Source: Candidatus Poseidoniales archaeon (GTDB lineage: Archaea > Thermoplasmatota > Poseidoniia > Poseidoniales > Poseidoniaceae). From it: 11,687 bases of DNA. The stretch covers positions 1 through 11,687 of the forward strand of contig JAAXIR010000184.1 in assembly GCA_012270265.1 (NCBI GenBank), given 5' to 3'. Position numbers and translations under genes: made by a program. Position 1 is the first letter of the stretch. Each line of letters starts with the position of its first letter. This document shows positions 1-6,958 of the stretch, piece after piece. Below the pieces are notes generated by a model. It searched no databases. It saw only the letters and a program-made list of their open reading frames with translations, and was not told where the DNA came from.

Positions 1-165
1 ATCGAATCCAGTGGACTTGCAGATTTGGATAGCGCTACGTACGCCGATTCCTTTGCCCGAGGTCAATGCAGATGAGAGCGGCTTGAGACCGTCCATATCC
101 GTATCAGCCATTCGGAGAATGTATGAAAAATCGTCGCCGAGTTCCTCTTCTTTTCCTTTTGCCAT
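1..165 (-). CDS. rps13: 30S ribosomal protein S13 (uS13), N-terminal 55 residues, runs off the left edge
   Basis: The first 55 codons of a protein of the small ribosomal subunit head, where S13 contacts tRNA and the large subunit. After a short acidic/basic leader (MAKGKEEELGDD) comes YILRMADTDMDGLKPLSSAL and then SGKGIGVRSAIQIC. This matches the archaeal S13 start, with its conserved D-T-D-x-D-G-x-K-P stretch and the K-G-I-G helix-two-turns-helix motif. The ATG at 165 is preceded by GGTGG about seven bases upstream, a reasonable ribosome binding site. In many archaea S13 opens an operon with S4, S11 and an RNA polymerase subunit; those genes would lie outside this window. The reading frame is open to base 1. 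A longer ORF in another frame overlaps it but shows no such similarity. Confidence 0.9.
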   Translation of the reverse strand, partial: MAKGKEEELGDDFSYILRMADTDMDGLKPLSSALTSGKGIGVRSAIQICKSTGFD

Positions 166-221
166 TGTTGTCCACCTAACGTTGCGACATGATGTCGAGC
201 AAGTTTCCGACCAACCTCCCC

Positions 222-229
222 TATATCAA
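222..229 (-). promoter_or_regulatory. possible TATA box for the S13 gene
   Basis: Read on the minus strand, the 87-bp gap upstream of S13 contains TTGATATAG. Initiation about 25 bases downstream would fall near 200 and leave a leader of roughly 35 bases that includes the GGTGG ribosome binding site. The box is imperfect and no clear purine-rich BRE precedes it. A palindrome GACAT-G-ATGTC (186-196) lies between the predicted start site and the gene. CCCCT (218-222) and AGGGG (241-245) flank the box as inverted arms. The call rests on position and AT-richness only. Confidence 0.35.
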
Positions 230-252
230 GACCGCGATGCAGGGGTCCGATT

Positions 253-1530
253 TCAGGTATCAGAATTCTGAGGATATTGGACACAGAGAAGGAGATGATT
301 TGAGGTTGTATGTCGCGTCAAAAACGCCTTCCTGCGACCTTGTCTGTTACGCAGTTGTCGGTCGATGCTTCCTTGCAATCGAGGTTGGAGTGCCGCATCG
401 AGACCACAGCGAATCGTCAACGCCGAAATGTCGTTCTCGAGGGCAGTTGCAACAATCGAGTCAATGTTGGCCTCGTCCAGAGGGAGATCAAGGAGTTCGA
501 CAACTCGACCAGATGCAACAACAAACGGATGGCCATCGTCTTTCAAAGGCCCATTGTGGTGAATGCGTGGACGGCGAGGCGATGCATCTGCCCATCGAAC
601 ATCGGAGGCAGTACTCAGTTGCTCGCTCAACCACGCATCAACAAGTCCACTTTCAACCAATGCTGCATCGAGAATTGTGACCCATTCGTTCCGACGGGCT
701 GTTTGCAAGCCGAGGCGTTCGACGTGATTGGATTCTTCTTGTTCGATGACGGTATCTTCGCCGCCAAAGGTGCGGGAAAGGCGAACAAAACGCTTGCTAA
801 TGTTGGGTGTTGCAACACCCCCAAGCCAGAGTTCGAGTCGGTCGACACGTCCACCTCCACGAGACATCCAGGTCCATGTTCGTTCGATACCTGGCCAGAA
901 CGAATCAACGATAGCCTCGACGCCATCTCGAAGGTCTTGTGTCAACCGAGGAGAGAGGTCGAGAACGATGCAAGGGCCACGATTCGTGGAGGCGAGATAC
1001 GGCTTCCAAGCTTCAAACACACTCGGAAGATTTGGTTGCATCTCGTCGAGGTCATGCGTACGTGAATTACGAGGTCGTGCGGGGTCAAGCACCAGTGCTG
1101 CAACGCTGTTGGATTCGAGCCCAACAGCCGAAGCGATTGCATCGCTCGCAGTTCCATCGCCCGATACAACGAGCGAACGACGGTGCCATCCTTGATCAAA
1201 TGAAGCGTAATGACGAGCAACGGTATTGAGATTCAAACAACTCGCAACGGCACGGTCACGGTCCAGTTCAACCCCGAGAGCTGGTTGCTTCAGACGTGAA
1301 GCGTAGGCTGCCAGTTGGATGCCCGAACCACAGGCGCAATCGAGCAACATGCCCTTCGGCAGGTCGAATTGTGCCAAAGAATCCGCTCGTGTCATGGCAA
1401 CTTGCCAAGGTGTTGCGAGGGGTTTTCCTTCGCTCGCATGAAAGAACGAAAGGTCGTTGAACGATGCATCTGGAACCGATTGACCCGTTTCGGTCTGTTC
1501 AGATGGCACCAGAACGTCCAATTCAGTCAC
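253..1530 (-). CDS. class I SAM-dependent methyltransferase with THUMP-like C-terminal domain
   Basis: A 425-residue protein predicted to transfer a methyl group from S-adenosylmethionine, probably to RNA; the substrate is unknown. Residues about 60-195 form the Rossmann methyltransferase core. It has motif I LLDCACGSGI (62-71), an acidic strand end GVELD (86-90) and a motif IV-like LVLDPARPR (147-154). A WMSRGGGRVDRLELWLG strand pair follows (221-237). The C-terminal part (about 335-410, ending in ALTIRCG and a basic R-x-R-x-G-R-R stretch) resembles the 'THUMP-like' domain attached to some uncharacterised methyltransferases. The GTG start at 1530 directly follows the pyrE TAG (1533-1531) with no ribosome binding site, which points to translational coupling. 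Methyltransferase assignment is firm; the THUMP-like match and RNA substrate are inferred from memory of the family. Confidence 0.78.
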   Translation of the reverse strand: MTELDVLVPSEQTETGQSVPDASFNDLSFFHASEGKPLATPWQVAMTRADSLAQFDLPKGMLLDCACGSGIQLAAYASRLKQPALGVELDRDRAVASCLNLNTVARHYASFDQGWHRRSLVVSGDGTASDAIASAVGLESNSVAALVLDPARPRNSRTHDLDEMQPNLPSVFEAWKPYLASTNRGPCIVLDLSPRLTQDLRDGVEAIVDSFWPGIERTWTWMSRGGGRVDRLELWLGGVATPNISKRFVRLSRTFGGEDTVIEQEESNHVERLGLQTARRNEWVTILDAALVESGLVDAWLSEQLSTASDVRWADASPRRPRIHHNGPLKDDGHPFVVASGRVVELLDLPLDEANIDSIVATALENDISALTIRCGLDAALQPRLQGSIDRQLRNRQGRRKAFLTRHTTSNHLLLCVQYPQNSDT

Positions 1531-2124
1531 CTACTGAGCGATATCGGAACGTGTAAGGATGCTTTCGAACGGGATTCCTGCCTCTGCAAAGGCCTCAACT
1601 CCGCCTTCCTCTCGGTCGAGGATGCTGATGACTGCAATAACATCGCAGGATGTGGTCTCACGGATGCGTTCAACGGCTTTGATGGATGAACCCCCGGTCG
1701 TAGTGACATCCTCGAGAATGACGATACGACCGCCACCTGCAATGGAGGCCCCCTCGATTCCGGGCGGATTGTTGGTCTTGCGACCGCCTCGTCCTTTCGG
1801 CGATTTGCGAACCATGAACCCTTTCCGATGATCCGATTCAGCACCCGTGATAACAATCGCTGTGAGTGGGACAGCCCCGAGTTCAAGTCCACCGACGAAA
1901 TCAGGATTGAGGTCGTCCAATCGATGGTTAAAGAGGTGGGCGAGCAGTTTCGAGGATTCGGTATGCATCATCACAGGCTTCATGTCGAAGAACCAACGCG
2001 ATTGGCGACCGGATGCAAGTGTGAACGCATCATCGGAACCTCCATCAAGGAACGCAAGTTCTCGGACGAGTTCGACCAATCGATTCCACTCTGGTAACGA
2101 TTTCAATGATGCATGAACGCTCAT
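1531..2124 (-). CDS. pyrE: orotate phosphoribosyltransferase
   Basis: Makes orotidine 5'-monophosphate from orotate and PRPP, the penultimate step to UMP. The 197-residue length is normal for the family. FTLASGRQSRWFFDMKP (34-50) is the usual N-terminal signature. FMVRKSPKGRGGRK (103-116) is the flexible catalytic loop with its lysines. IVILEDVTTTGGSSI (134-148) is the PRPP-binding motif with the acidic pair and T-T-T-G-G-S loop. An in-frame TGA at 2130-2128 lies just upstream, so the ATG at 2124 is the first possible start. This start codon sits inside a perfect inverted repeat (2107-2130), which may affect translation or bind a regulator. The gene is divergent from polC and directly joined to the downstream methyltransferase gene. 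Confidence 0.93.
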   Translation of the reverse strand: MSVHASLKSLPEWNRLVELVRELAFLDGGSDDAFTLASGRQSRWFFDMKPVMMHTESSKLLAHLFNHRLDDLNPDFVGGLELGAVPLTAIVITGAESDHRKGFMVRKSPKGRGGRKTNNPPGIEGASIAGGGRIVILEDVTTTGGSSIKAVERIRETTSCDVIAVISILDREEGGVEAFAEAGIPFESILTRSDIAQ

Positions 2125-2130
2125 GCATCA
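2107..2130. repeat. perfect 10-bp inverted repeat over the pyrE start codon
   Basis: TGATGCATGA (2107-2116), a 4-base spacer ACGC, then TCATGCATCA (2121-2130), the exact reverse complement. In the pyrE transcript this folds as a 10-bp stem with a tetraloop, and the ATG (2124-2122) lies in the 5' arm. As DNA it is a dyad suited to a dimeric protein. The core TGATGCA occurs a third time at 2190-2196 (as TGCATCA on the plus strand), next to a possible TATA element. The left arm is also codons 4-6 of pyrE, so chance under coding constraint cannot be excluded. Confidence 0.65.
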
Positions 2131-2236
2131 ACGCTGTGGCACCCAACGCATGAATGTTGGGCTAGCAAAGAGGATATGCGTCAGCCGATTGCATCATAAA
2201 GTCTCGACAACAACACAGAAACAGGGGTCGAGGTTC
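2125..2236. promoter_or_regulatory. divergent pyrE / polC control region
   Basis: A 112-bp gap from which both neighbouring genes must start. For polC, CATCATAAAG (2193-2202) could act as a TATA element, giving initiation near 2222 and a leader of about 15 bases containing GAGG (2230-2233). For pyrE, the same AT-rich stretch read backwards (CTTTATGATG), or CATATCC (rc of 2173-2179), are alternatives. CCCAAC (2142-2147) and GTTGGG (2156-2161) form an inverted repeat with an 8-base spacer. GCATGAA recurs at 2111-2117 and 2149-2155. That the region drives both genes follows from geometry; the individual boxes are weak. Confidence 0.45.
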
Positions 2237-5200
2237 ATGTCAAACGAAGCATCGACCAGTCAACTCAATCCTTTGATTGGTGTCGATATTCCGAGACTCG
2301 AGAAAGAAATGGAGCGATACCAACAGATTCTCGATGACCATGCCGATCATGCATACAGAGTCGCTGAAGAGGCTCGACAACTTGGTCTCGATCCGAAACC
2401 ATTCGTTGAGATTCCTCGTGCAAACGATCTCGCTGGTCGTACCGAGAAGTTGTTGATTGAGCATTTGGATTCCTATCCTGTTGCAGACGATATTCGAGCC
2501 CTTCTCGCAGAACATGACCGTGAAACGACCTCGATCATGATGGCTCAACGTGTTGCCAAAGGGTTCAGAGAGAAAGGGTACGACATGGTCAAATCGATCG
2601 ATGTTGGCTTGCGCGTCGGTCTTGCAATCTTGACCGAAGCTGTGCTCGTTGCTCCTTTGGAAGGCATCAGTGAAGTTCGGTTGTTGAACAATGTCGATGG
2701 TTCTCCATTCGTCTCTGTCCATTTCGCCGGACCGATTCGTGCTGCAGGAGGTACGGCACAGGCTCTTGCTGTTCTAATTGCTGACATGATTCGACGTGAA
2801 TTGAACGTCGGACCGTACATTCCAAGCGATGGTGAAGTCGAACGTGTCAAGGAAGAATTCGGTTTGTATCGTGGAAACCTGCAGTACCGTCCTTCACCTG
2901 CTGAAATCGACGAAATCGTACGGGCATGTCCGGTCATGATCAACGGTGAATCGACCGAATCCATCGAATGTGCAGGGTACGGCCGTGTTCGAAACATCGA
3001 CGAAGCACGTATTCGCGGTGGTGTGCTTCTCGTTATCGGAGAAGGTATGTGTTTGAAGGCACCCAAAATCCAGAAACATACCGAGCGACTCAAGGTTCCT
3101 GGATGGGATTTCATTTCGAAATTTGCATCCAAAGGAAAAGAAGACAAAGGCAGCTCCGACAGGGACGCGTTCAAAAGCCGTAGAGTTGCTCCAATTGACA
3201 AATTCATGAAGGACATCATCGCCGGACGACCTATTTTTGGAGGTCCTCAGCAACCTGGTGGTTTCCGTTTGCGTTACGGGCGAGGTCGCCCCTCAGGACT
3301 TGCGGCAGCATCGCTTAATCCAGCCTCCATGTTGGTGCTTGACGATTTCATCACCATTGGAACGCAGATGAAAATTGAGCGTCCCGGAAAGGCATGTGCC
3401 GTAACACCAAGCAACGACTCTGAAGGGCCTTGGGTGGTCCTTTCCTCTGGCCAATTCTTGCGAATTGATGAGAGCGAACATATGAGAAAAATACACGGTG
3501 ACATTCGATCGATTTGGGACAATGGAGAGATTGTCATCGGTTATGGGGAATTCATGGAGAACAACAAGAATCTGGTACCTGCAGGGTATACAACCGATTG
3601 GTGGGCCAGTGATCTCATCGATGCGCTTGAAACAGAAGAAGATGTGAAAGCGTTCTCAGAAATCTGTAAGGGCCTTGGTCAAGTTCCAGACGGAATTCCA
3701 GGAGCGGTCGACGTCGAAGACGGTTTTGCTCAGTTCCATGTTCGGCGACGATGGCACCGATATCTTTCGAAACTCACCCTCAGTTGGGACCAAGCATCAA
3801 GCGTTGCTGAACGTTGGCGAACAGCACTTGCACCTCCGCACAATCCGTGGTTCCTCGATTTGCCAATCGAATGGGTTCCAGCCTTGCTGGATGCTCTTCC
3901 TCGTGGCATCATCGAAGCACCGACCGACATCGATGTTGAGGTCAATCACCCTTACCTAGAAGATTCTTGGATGCGTTTCAAAGGCGCTGCGAAAGGTTGG
4001 CAGGCATCAGCGATGGACAAGTTGCAACCAGAAACGATACCTCCCCTCAATGAGATGGAAACCATTGGGTTTGATGTCAGACCTGAGGAACCGATTTTCG
4101 ACGACGAACTCCCTGAAGGATGGACCTTCATGCAACATGGTTTGCTCAAGGGAGCCTTGCTTCTGCTCGGCGTTTCGCACCATCATGATGGAGACGATAT
4201 CGTAGCCACATGTGGTTGGCAAGCGATGATCCACGGATTGGGGTACAGCGTAAAGGATGGACAACTCCACCAACATGTGGATTTGAAGTCCTTGGTCGAG
4301 CAACGTATCGTTGAATTGCGAAACTGCAACACCGTCCTTCGAAATGAAGCAACACGACTTGGAGAGTTGAAGAAACAGAGAGCAACCGTTCGAATTGCTG
4401 CAGAAACCGAAGCTCGTCAACAGGGCCTTGGGATTGCGGAGACCGATCAAGTCGGCCAGAAAGCAGCCGACTCTGTCGAAGATCCAGGTCCCGAAAATGC
4501 TGCCTTGTACAAGACGTCACTACGCATCCATGACGACCACGTAGTGGATGGGATTCTACCTCTGATTCGAGAGATTTCGTCACTCCGATGGGAGCATGCT
4601 GCGCCTCAGCGAGTTGGTTGTCGAATGGGACGTCCGGAGAAATCTGCACCCAGAGAAATGTCGCCTCGCTCGCACATGCTGTTCCCGATTGCGCTCGAAG
4701 GTGGGAATCAACGTCTCATCGCAAACGCAGCTGGAAAGGGTTCGATTCGTGTGCAAATGGGTAAGCGCATTTGTTCCAAATGTGGGAAGGATTCTCCGTT
4801 CATTCAATGCCACCATCGTGTCGTTGATGATGCTGGAATTCCCAAGGTTGGCGAAACCTGTGGTGGACGAACCGACATGAAAGAGTCCACTGGTAACAGT
4901 CGCCGTCGAGGAGAGATGCAAAGCGTTCCGCTTGAGTCGATCATCGAAGATGCTCAACTTCGCATTGGCATGGGTCGCCTACCTTCACAGGTCAAGTGTG
5001 TGAAGGAACTGAAAAGCCGAAATCAAACGCCTGAGCCAATTGAAAAAGGCCTCATTCGAGCCAAGTACGATCTCCCTGTGTTCCGTGATGGCACCGTTCG
5101 ATTCGACATGAGCGATGTCCCAGTTACTCACTTTACGCCGAAAGAAATCGATGTTGATTGGAAACGCTTGCACGCTCTTGGATACACGCACGACTGGGAA

Positions 5201-6313
5201 GGAAAGCCGTTGGAAAGCGATGATCAGATGCTTGAATTGTTCCCTCAGGATTTCATCGTTGCAGAGAATGCAGCAGATTATTTCCTTCGAACCGCGCAAT
5301 TTGTCGATGAAGTTCTCGTCAAGTTTTACGGCTTGCAACCCTACTACAATGCAACATCAAAGGACGATTTGGTCGGACAACTCATCTGTGCTCTAGCACC
5401 GCACACCTCCGGAGGCGTTCTTTCTCGTATCATCGGCTGGGCTGATTGTTCAGGGGGTTATGCTCACCCCCTCTTCCATGCTGCAAAGCGAAGGAACTGC
5501 GATGGGGATGAAGATGCCATTATGCTCTTGATGGATGGATTGCTCAATTTTAGTCGTGAGATTTTGCCTGCGAATCGAGGTGGTCAAATGGATGCTCCAC
5601 TCGTCCTGACCACGCGACTCAATCCAACTGAAATCGATAAGGAGGCTCTGAACGTCGATGCTGCTTGGTTCTACGAACGTCAGTTCTACGAAGCGACGTT
5701 GCATCAACCCCACCCAAAGGACATCGCTGACACCATGGATTTCGTGGAGCGCCGATTGGGTTCGGTCGCTGCTGTACGCGGTTACGGATTCACCCACGAT
5801 TGCAACCGAATTGATGAGGGTCCGGAGTTGTCTGCGTACAAGACGCTTGCAACCATGATCGACAAGATGAATGGCCAGCTGAATCTTTGTCAACGGTTGC
5901 GAGCCATCGATGCTCGAACTGTGGCTTCCTCTGTGATTCGATCGCACTTCTTACCCGACCTTCGCGGGAATCTCAACGCCTATGGCCGGCAGAAAGTTCG
6001 ATGTCTCAAATGTGGCCATTCCTACCGACGAATGCCACTTGCAGGTCATTGTATCCAAGCGCAAAAGGCAGGAGGACGTGGTTTGTCAGCACACGGCGTG
6101 GCACGAAGCGAAGGAGGGCTGTGCAACGGCCGGCTCGCCCTCACGGTCTCTGAAGGAGCTGTTCGGAAATACATCGAAGTCACCAAACACGTCATGGATA
6201 CGTACGGTGTCGATACTTACACGAGACAAAACATGGAATGGTTGGCAGGGAGCGTTGAATCCTTGTTCAACAACGATCGTGCACGACAGATGTCGTTGAC
6301 CGATTTCCTCTGA
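2237..6313 (+). CDS. polC: DNA polymerase D large subunit DP2 (catalytic)
   Basis: The polymerase subunit of archaeal replicative PolD, a 1358-residue protein that works with exonuclease subunit DP1. Conserved blocks appear in family order: a helical N-terminus with FVEIPRANDLAGRTEKL; GPIRAAGGTAQAL (165 on); GRPIFGG (330 on) then GGFRLRYGR; RVGCRMGRPEK (792-802); and the active site NCDGDEDA with Asp1089 and Asp1091 in the double-psi barrel. A first zinc finger uses Cys846, 849, 858 and 875. A second uses Cys1256, 1259, 1272 and 1296. The protein ends in QMSLTDFL (1351-1358), a canonical PIP box for PCNA. No intein interrupts it. The ATG at 2237 is chosen because GAGG precedes it; the reading frame extends to 2123 but that stretch is the control region. 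Oddities are the long gaps inside both zinc fingers and a charged helical segment at about 683-735. Confidence 0.97.
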   Translation: MSNEASTSQLNPLIGVDIPRLEKEMERYQQILDDHADHAYRVAEEARQLGLDPKPFVEIPRANDLAGRTEKLLIEHLDSYPVADDIRALLAEHDRETTSIMMAQRVAKGFREKGYDMVKSIDVGLRVGLAILTEAVLVAPLEGISEVRLLNNVDGSPFVSVHFAGPIRAAGGTAQALAVLIADMIRRELNVGPYIPSDGEVERVKEEFGLYRGNLQYRPSPAEIDEIVRACPVMINGESTESIECAGYGRVRNIDEARIRGGVLLVIGEGMCLKAPKIQKHTERLKVPGWDFISKFASKGKEDKGSSDRDAFKSRRVAPIDKFMKDIIAGRPIFGGPQQPGGFRLRYGRGRPSGLAAASLNPASMLVLDDFITIGTQMKIERPGKACAVTPSNDSEGPWVVLSSGQFLRIDESEHMRKIHGDIRSIWDNGEIVIGYGEFMENNKNLVPAGYTTDWWASDLIDALETEEDVKAFSEICKGLGQVPDGIPGAVDVEDGFAQFHVRRRWHRYLSKLTLSWDQASSVAERWRTALAPPHNPWFLDLPIEWVPALLDALPRGIIEAPTDIDVEVNHPYLEDSWMRFKGAAKGWQASAMDKLQPETIPPLNEMETIGFDVRPEEPIFDDELPEGWTFMQHGLLKGALLLLGVSHHHDGDDIVATCGWQAMIHGLGYSVKDGQLHQHVDLKSLVEQRIVELRNCNTVLRNEATRLGELKKQRATVRIAAETEARQQGLGIAETDQVGQKAADSVEDPGPENAALYKTSLRIHDDHVVDGILPLIREISSLRWEHAAPQRVGCRMGRPEKSAPREMSPRSHMLFPIALEGGNQRLIANAAGKGSIRVQMGKRICSKCGKDSPFIQCHHRVVDDAGIPKVGETCGGRTDMKESTGNSRRRGEMQSVPLESIIEDAQLRIGMGRLPSQVKCVKELKSRNQTPEPIEKGLIRAKYDLPVFRDGTVRFDMSDVPVTHFTPKEIDVDWKRLHALGYTHDWEGKPLESDDQMLELFPQDFIVAENAADYFLRTAQFVDEVLVKFYGLQPYYNATSKDDLVGQLICALAPHTSGGVLSRIIGWADCSGGYAHPLFHAAKRRNCDGDEDAIMLLMDGLLNFSREILPANRGGQMDAPLVLTTRLNPTEIDKEALNVDAAWFYERQFYEATLHQPHPKDIADTMDFVERRLGSVAAVRGYGFTHDCNRIDEGPELSAYKTLATMIDKMNGQLNLCQRLRAIDARTVASSVIRSHFLPDLRGNLNAYGRQKVRCLKCGHSYRRMPLAGHCIQAQKAGGRGLSAHGVARSEGGLCNGRLALTVSEGAVRKYIEVTKHVMDTYGVDTYTRQNMEWLAGSVESLFNNDRARQMSLTDFL

Positions 6314-6949
6314 TCAAAGCGTGATTGGGTCCCGCCAAGGTGAATCATCGGCTTCGCTTACACCCTCAACTTCAGGCATGCCGATGCGTGCTTTTCTGAA
6401 CTCTTTCGGCTTGTTCTCTTTCCCACCGGATTGTTCCATGCGGTTGGTGATGAATGTTCGAACGATGGATTCACCGAATGCAAGCACGACCAAAAGAGAA
6501 GAGAGCAGTATGTGGCCCATCGTCGCAATCGGTGCAAATGGAGCCACGTTGAGATATTGAATAGCGATGATATTCTCTTCGACGGTTGTGTTCAATGTGT
6601 ATTCACCAGGAGGCAATTCAGCATCGATCGAAACAGCTTCATTGGTTGAACCAACCCAATTCAACACAACATTTCCTGAAGCATCAATGAGCCTCCATGA
6701 AACATTTGCTTGACGTGATGGATCATCTCGATGAACGAATTCTGATGTGATGGTCACGGGGAGTTCCGAATCACTTCCAAAGACCGCTTGAAGCGATACG
6801 TCCCTGTCTTCTTGGAATTCAAAACCTCGATCGTTAAGTTGCTGTGAAGCCTTGTTTGAAGCAACATTGGACCAAATGATGTTGATGATGAGCAAAGCAA
6901 GAACCCACATGGCGAGGTTGAAGATTCGCTTGCGCTCCATACTCACCAT
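6314..6949 (-). CDS. two-helix membrane protein with extracytoplasmic beta-rich domain, function unknown
   Basis: A 211-residue protein I cannot assign to a named family. A basic N-terminus (MERKR) leads into one hydrophobic helix (about 10-27). Residues about 45-135 look like a beta-sandwich or Ig-like domain, with alternating polar and hydrophobic strands and an ELPPGEYTLN turn. A second helix follows (about 143-160), then a charged cytoplasmic tail of about 45 residues. The expected topology places the central domain outside. The ATG at 6949 is nine bases after the stop of mptE, and AGGTGA overlapping that stop serves as ribosome binding site, so the two are one operon; ATG at 6940 is an alternative start. 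Its stop codon abuts that of polC. Confidence 0.75.
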   Translation of the reverse strand: MVSMERKRIFNLAMWVLALLIINIIWSNVASNKASQQLNDRGFEFQEDRDVSLQAVFGSDSELPVTITSEFVHRDDPSRQANVSWRLIDASGNVVLNWVGSTNEAVSIDAELPPGEYTLNTTVEENIIAIQYLNVAPFAPIATMGHILLSSLLVVLAFGESIVRTFITNRMEQSGGKENKPKEFRKARIGMPEVEGVSEADDSPWRDPITL

Positions 6950-6958
6950 TTCCTTTGC

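Noticed and set aside
166..252. tRNA or small RNA gene upstream of S13
   Set aside because: No cloverleaf or T-loop consensus; only weak inverted arms around a possible TATA box.
63..284. Minus-strand 73-codon ORF
   Set aside because: It overlaps S13 in another frame; the S13 frame is clearly the coding one.
310..1229. Long plus-strand ORFs opposite the methyltransferase gene
   Set aside because: Low-complexity Arg/Ser/Thr-rich translations typical of antisense frames; the minus frame has methyltransferase motifs.
2123..2236. N-terminal extension of DP2 by 38 codons to an ATG at 2123
   Set aside because: The stretch is the divergent control region, overlaps the pyrE start, and its translation (Cys/His/Arg-rich) has no DP2 character; GAGG precedes the ATG at 2237.
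4146..4957. Long minus-strand ORFs inside polC
   Set aside because: Shadows of a conserved coding region; no start signals or recognisable domains.
2237..6313. Intein in DP2
   Set aside because: Inteins occur in some DP2 genes, but conserved blocks here run on without a splicing-domain insertion; the zinc-finger insertions are far too short.
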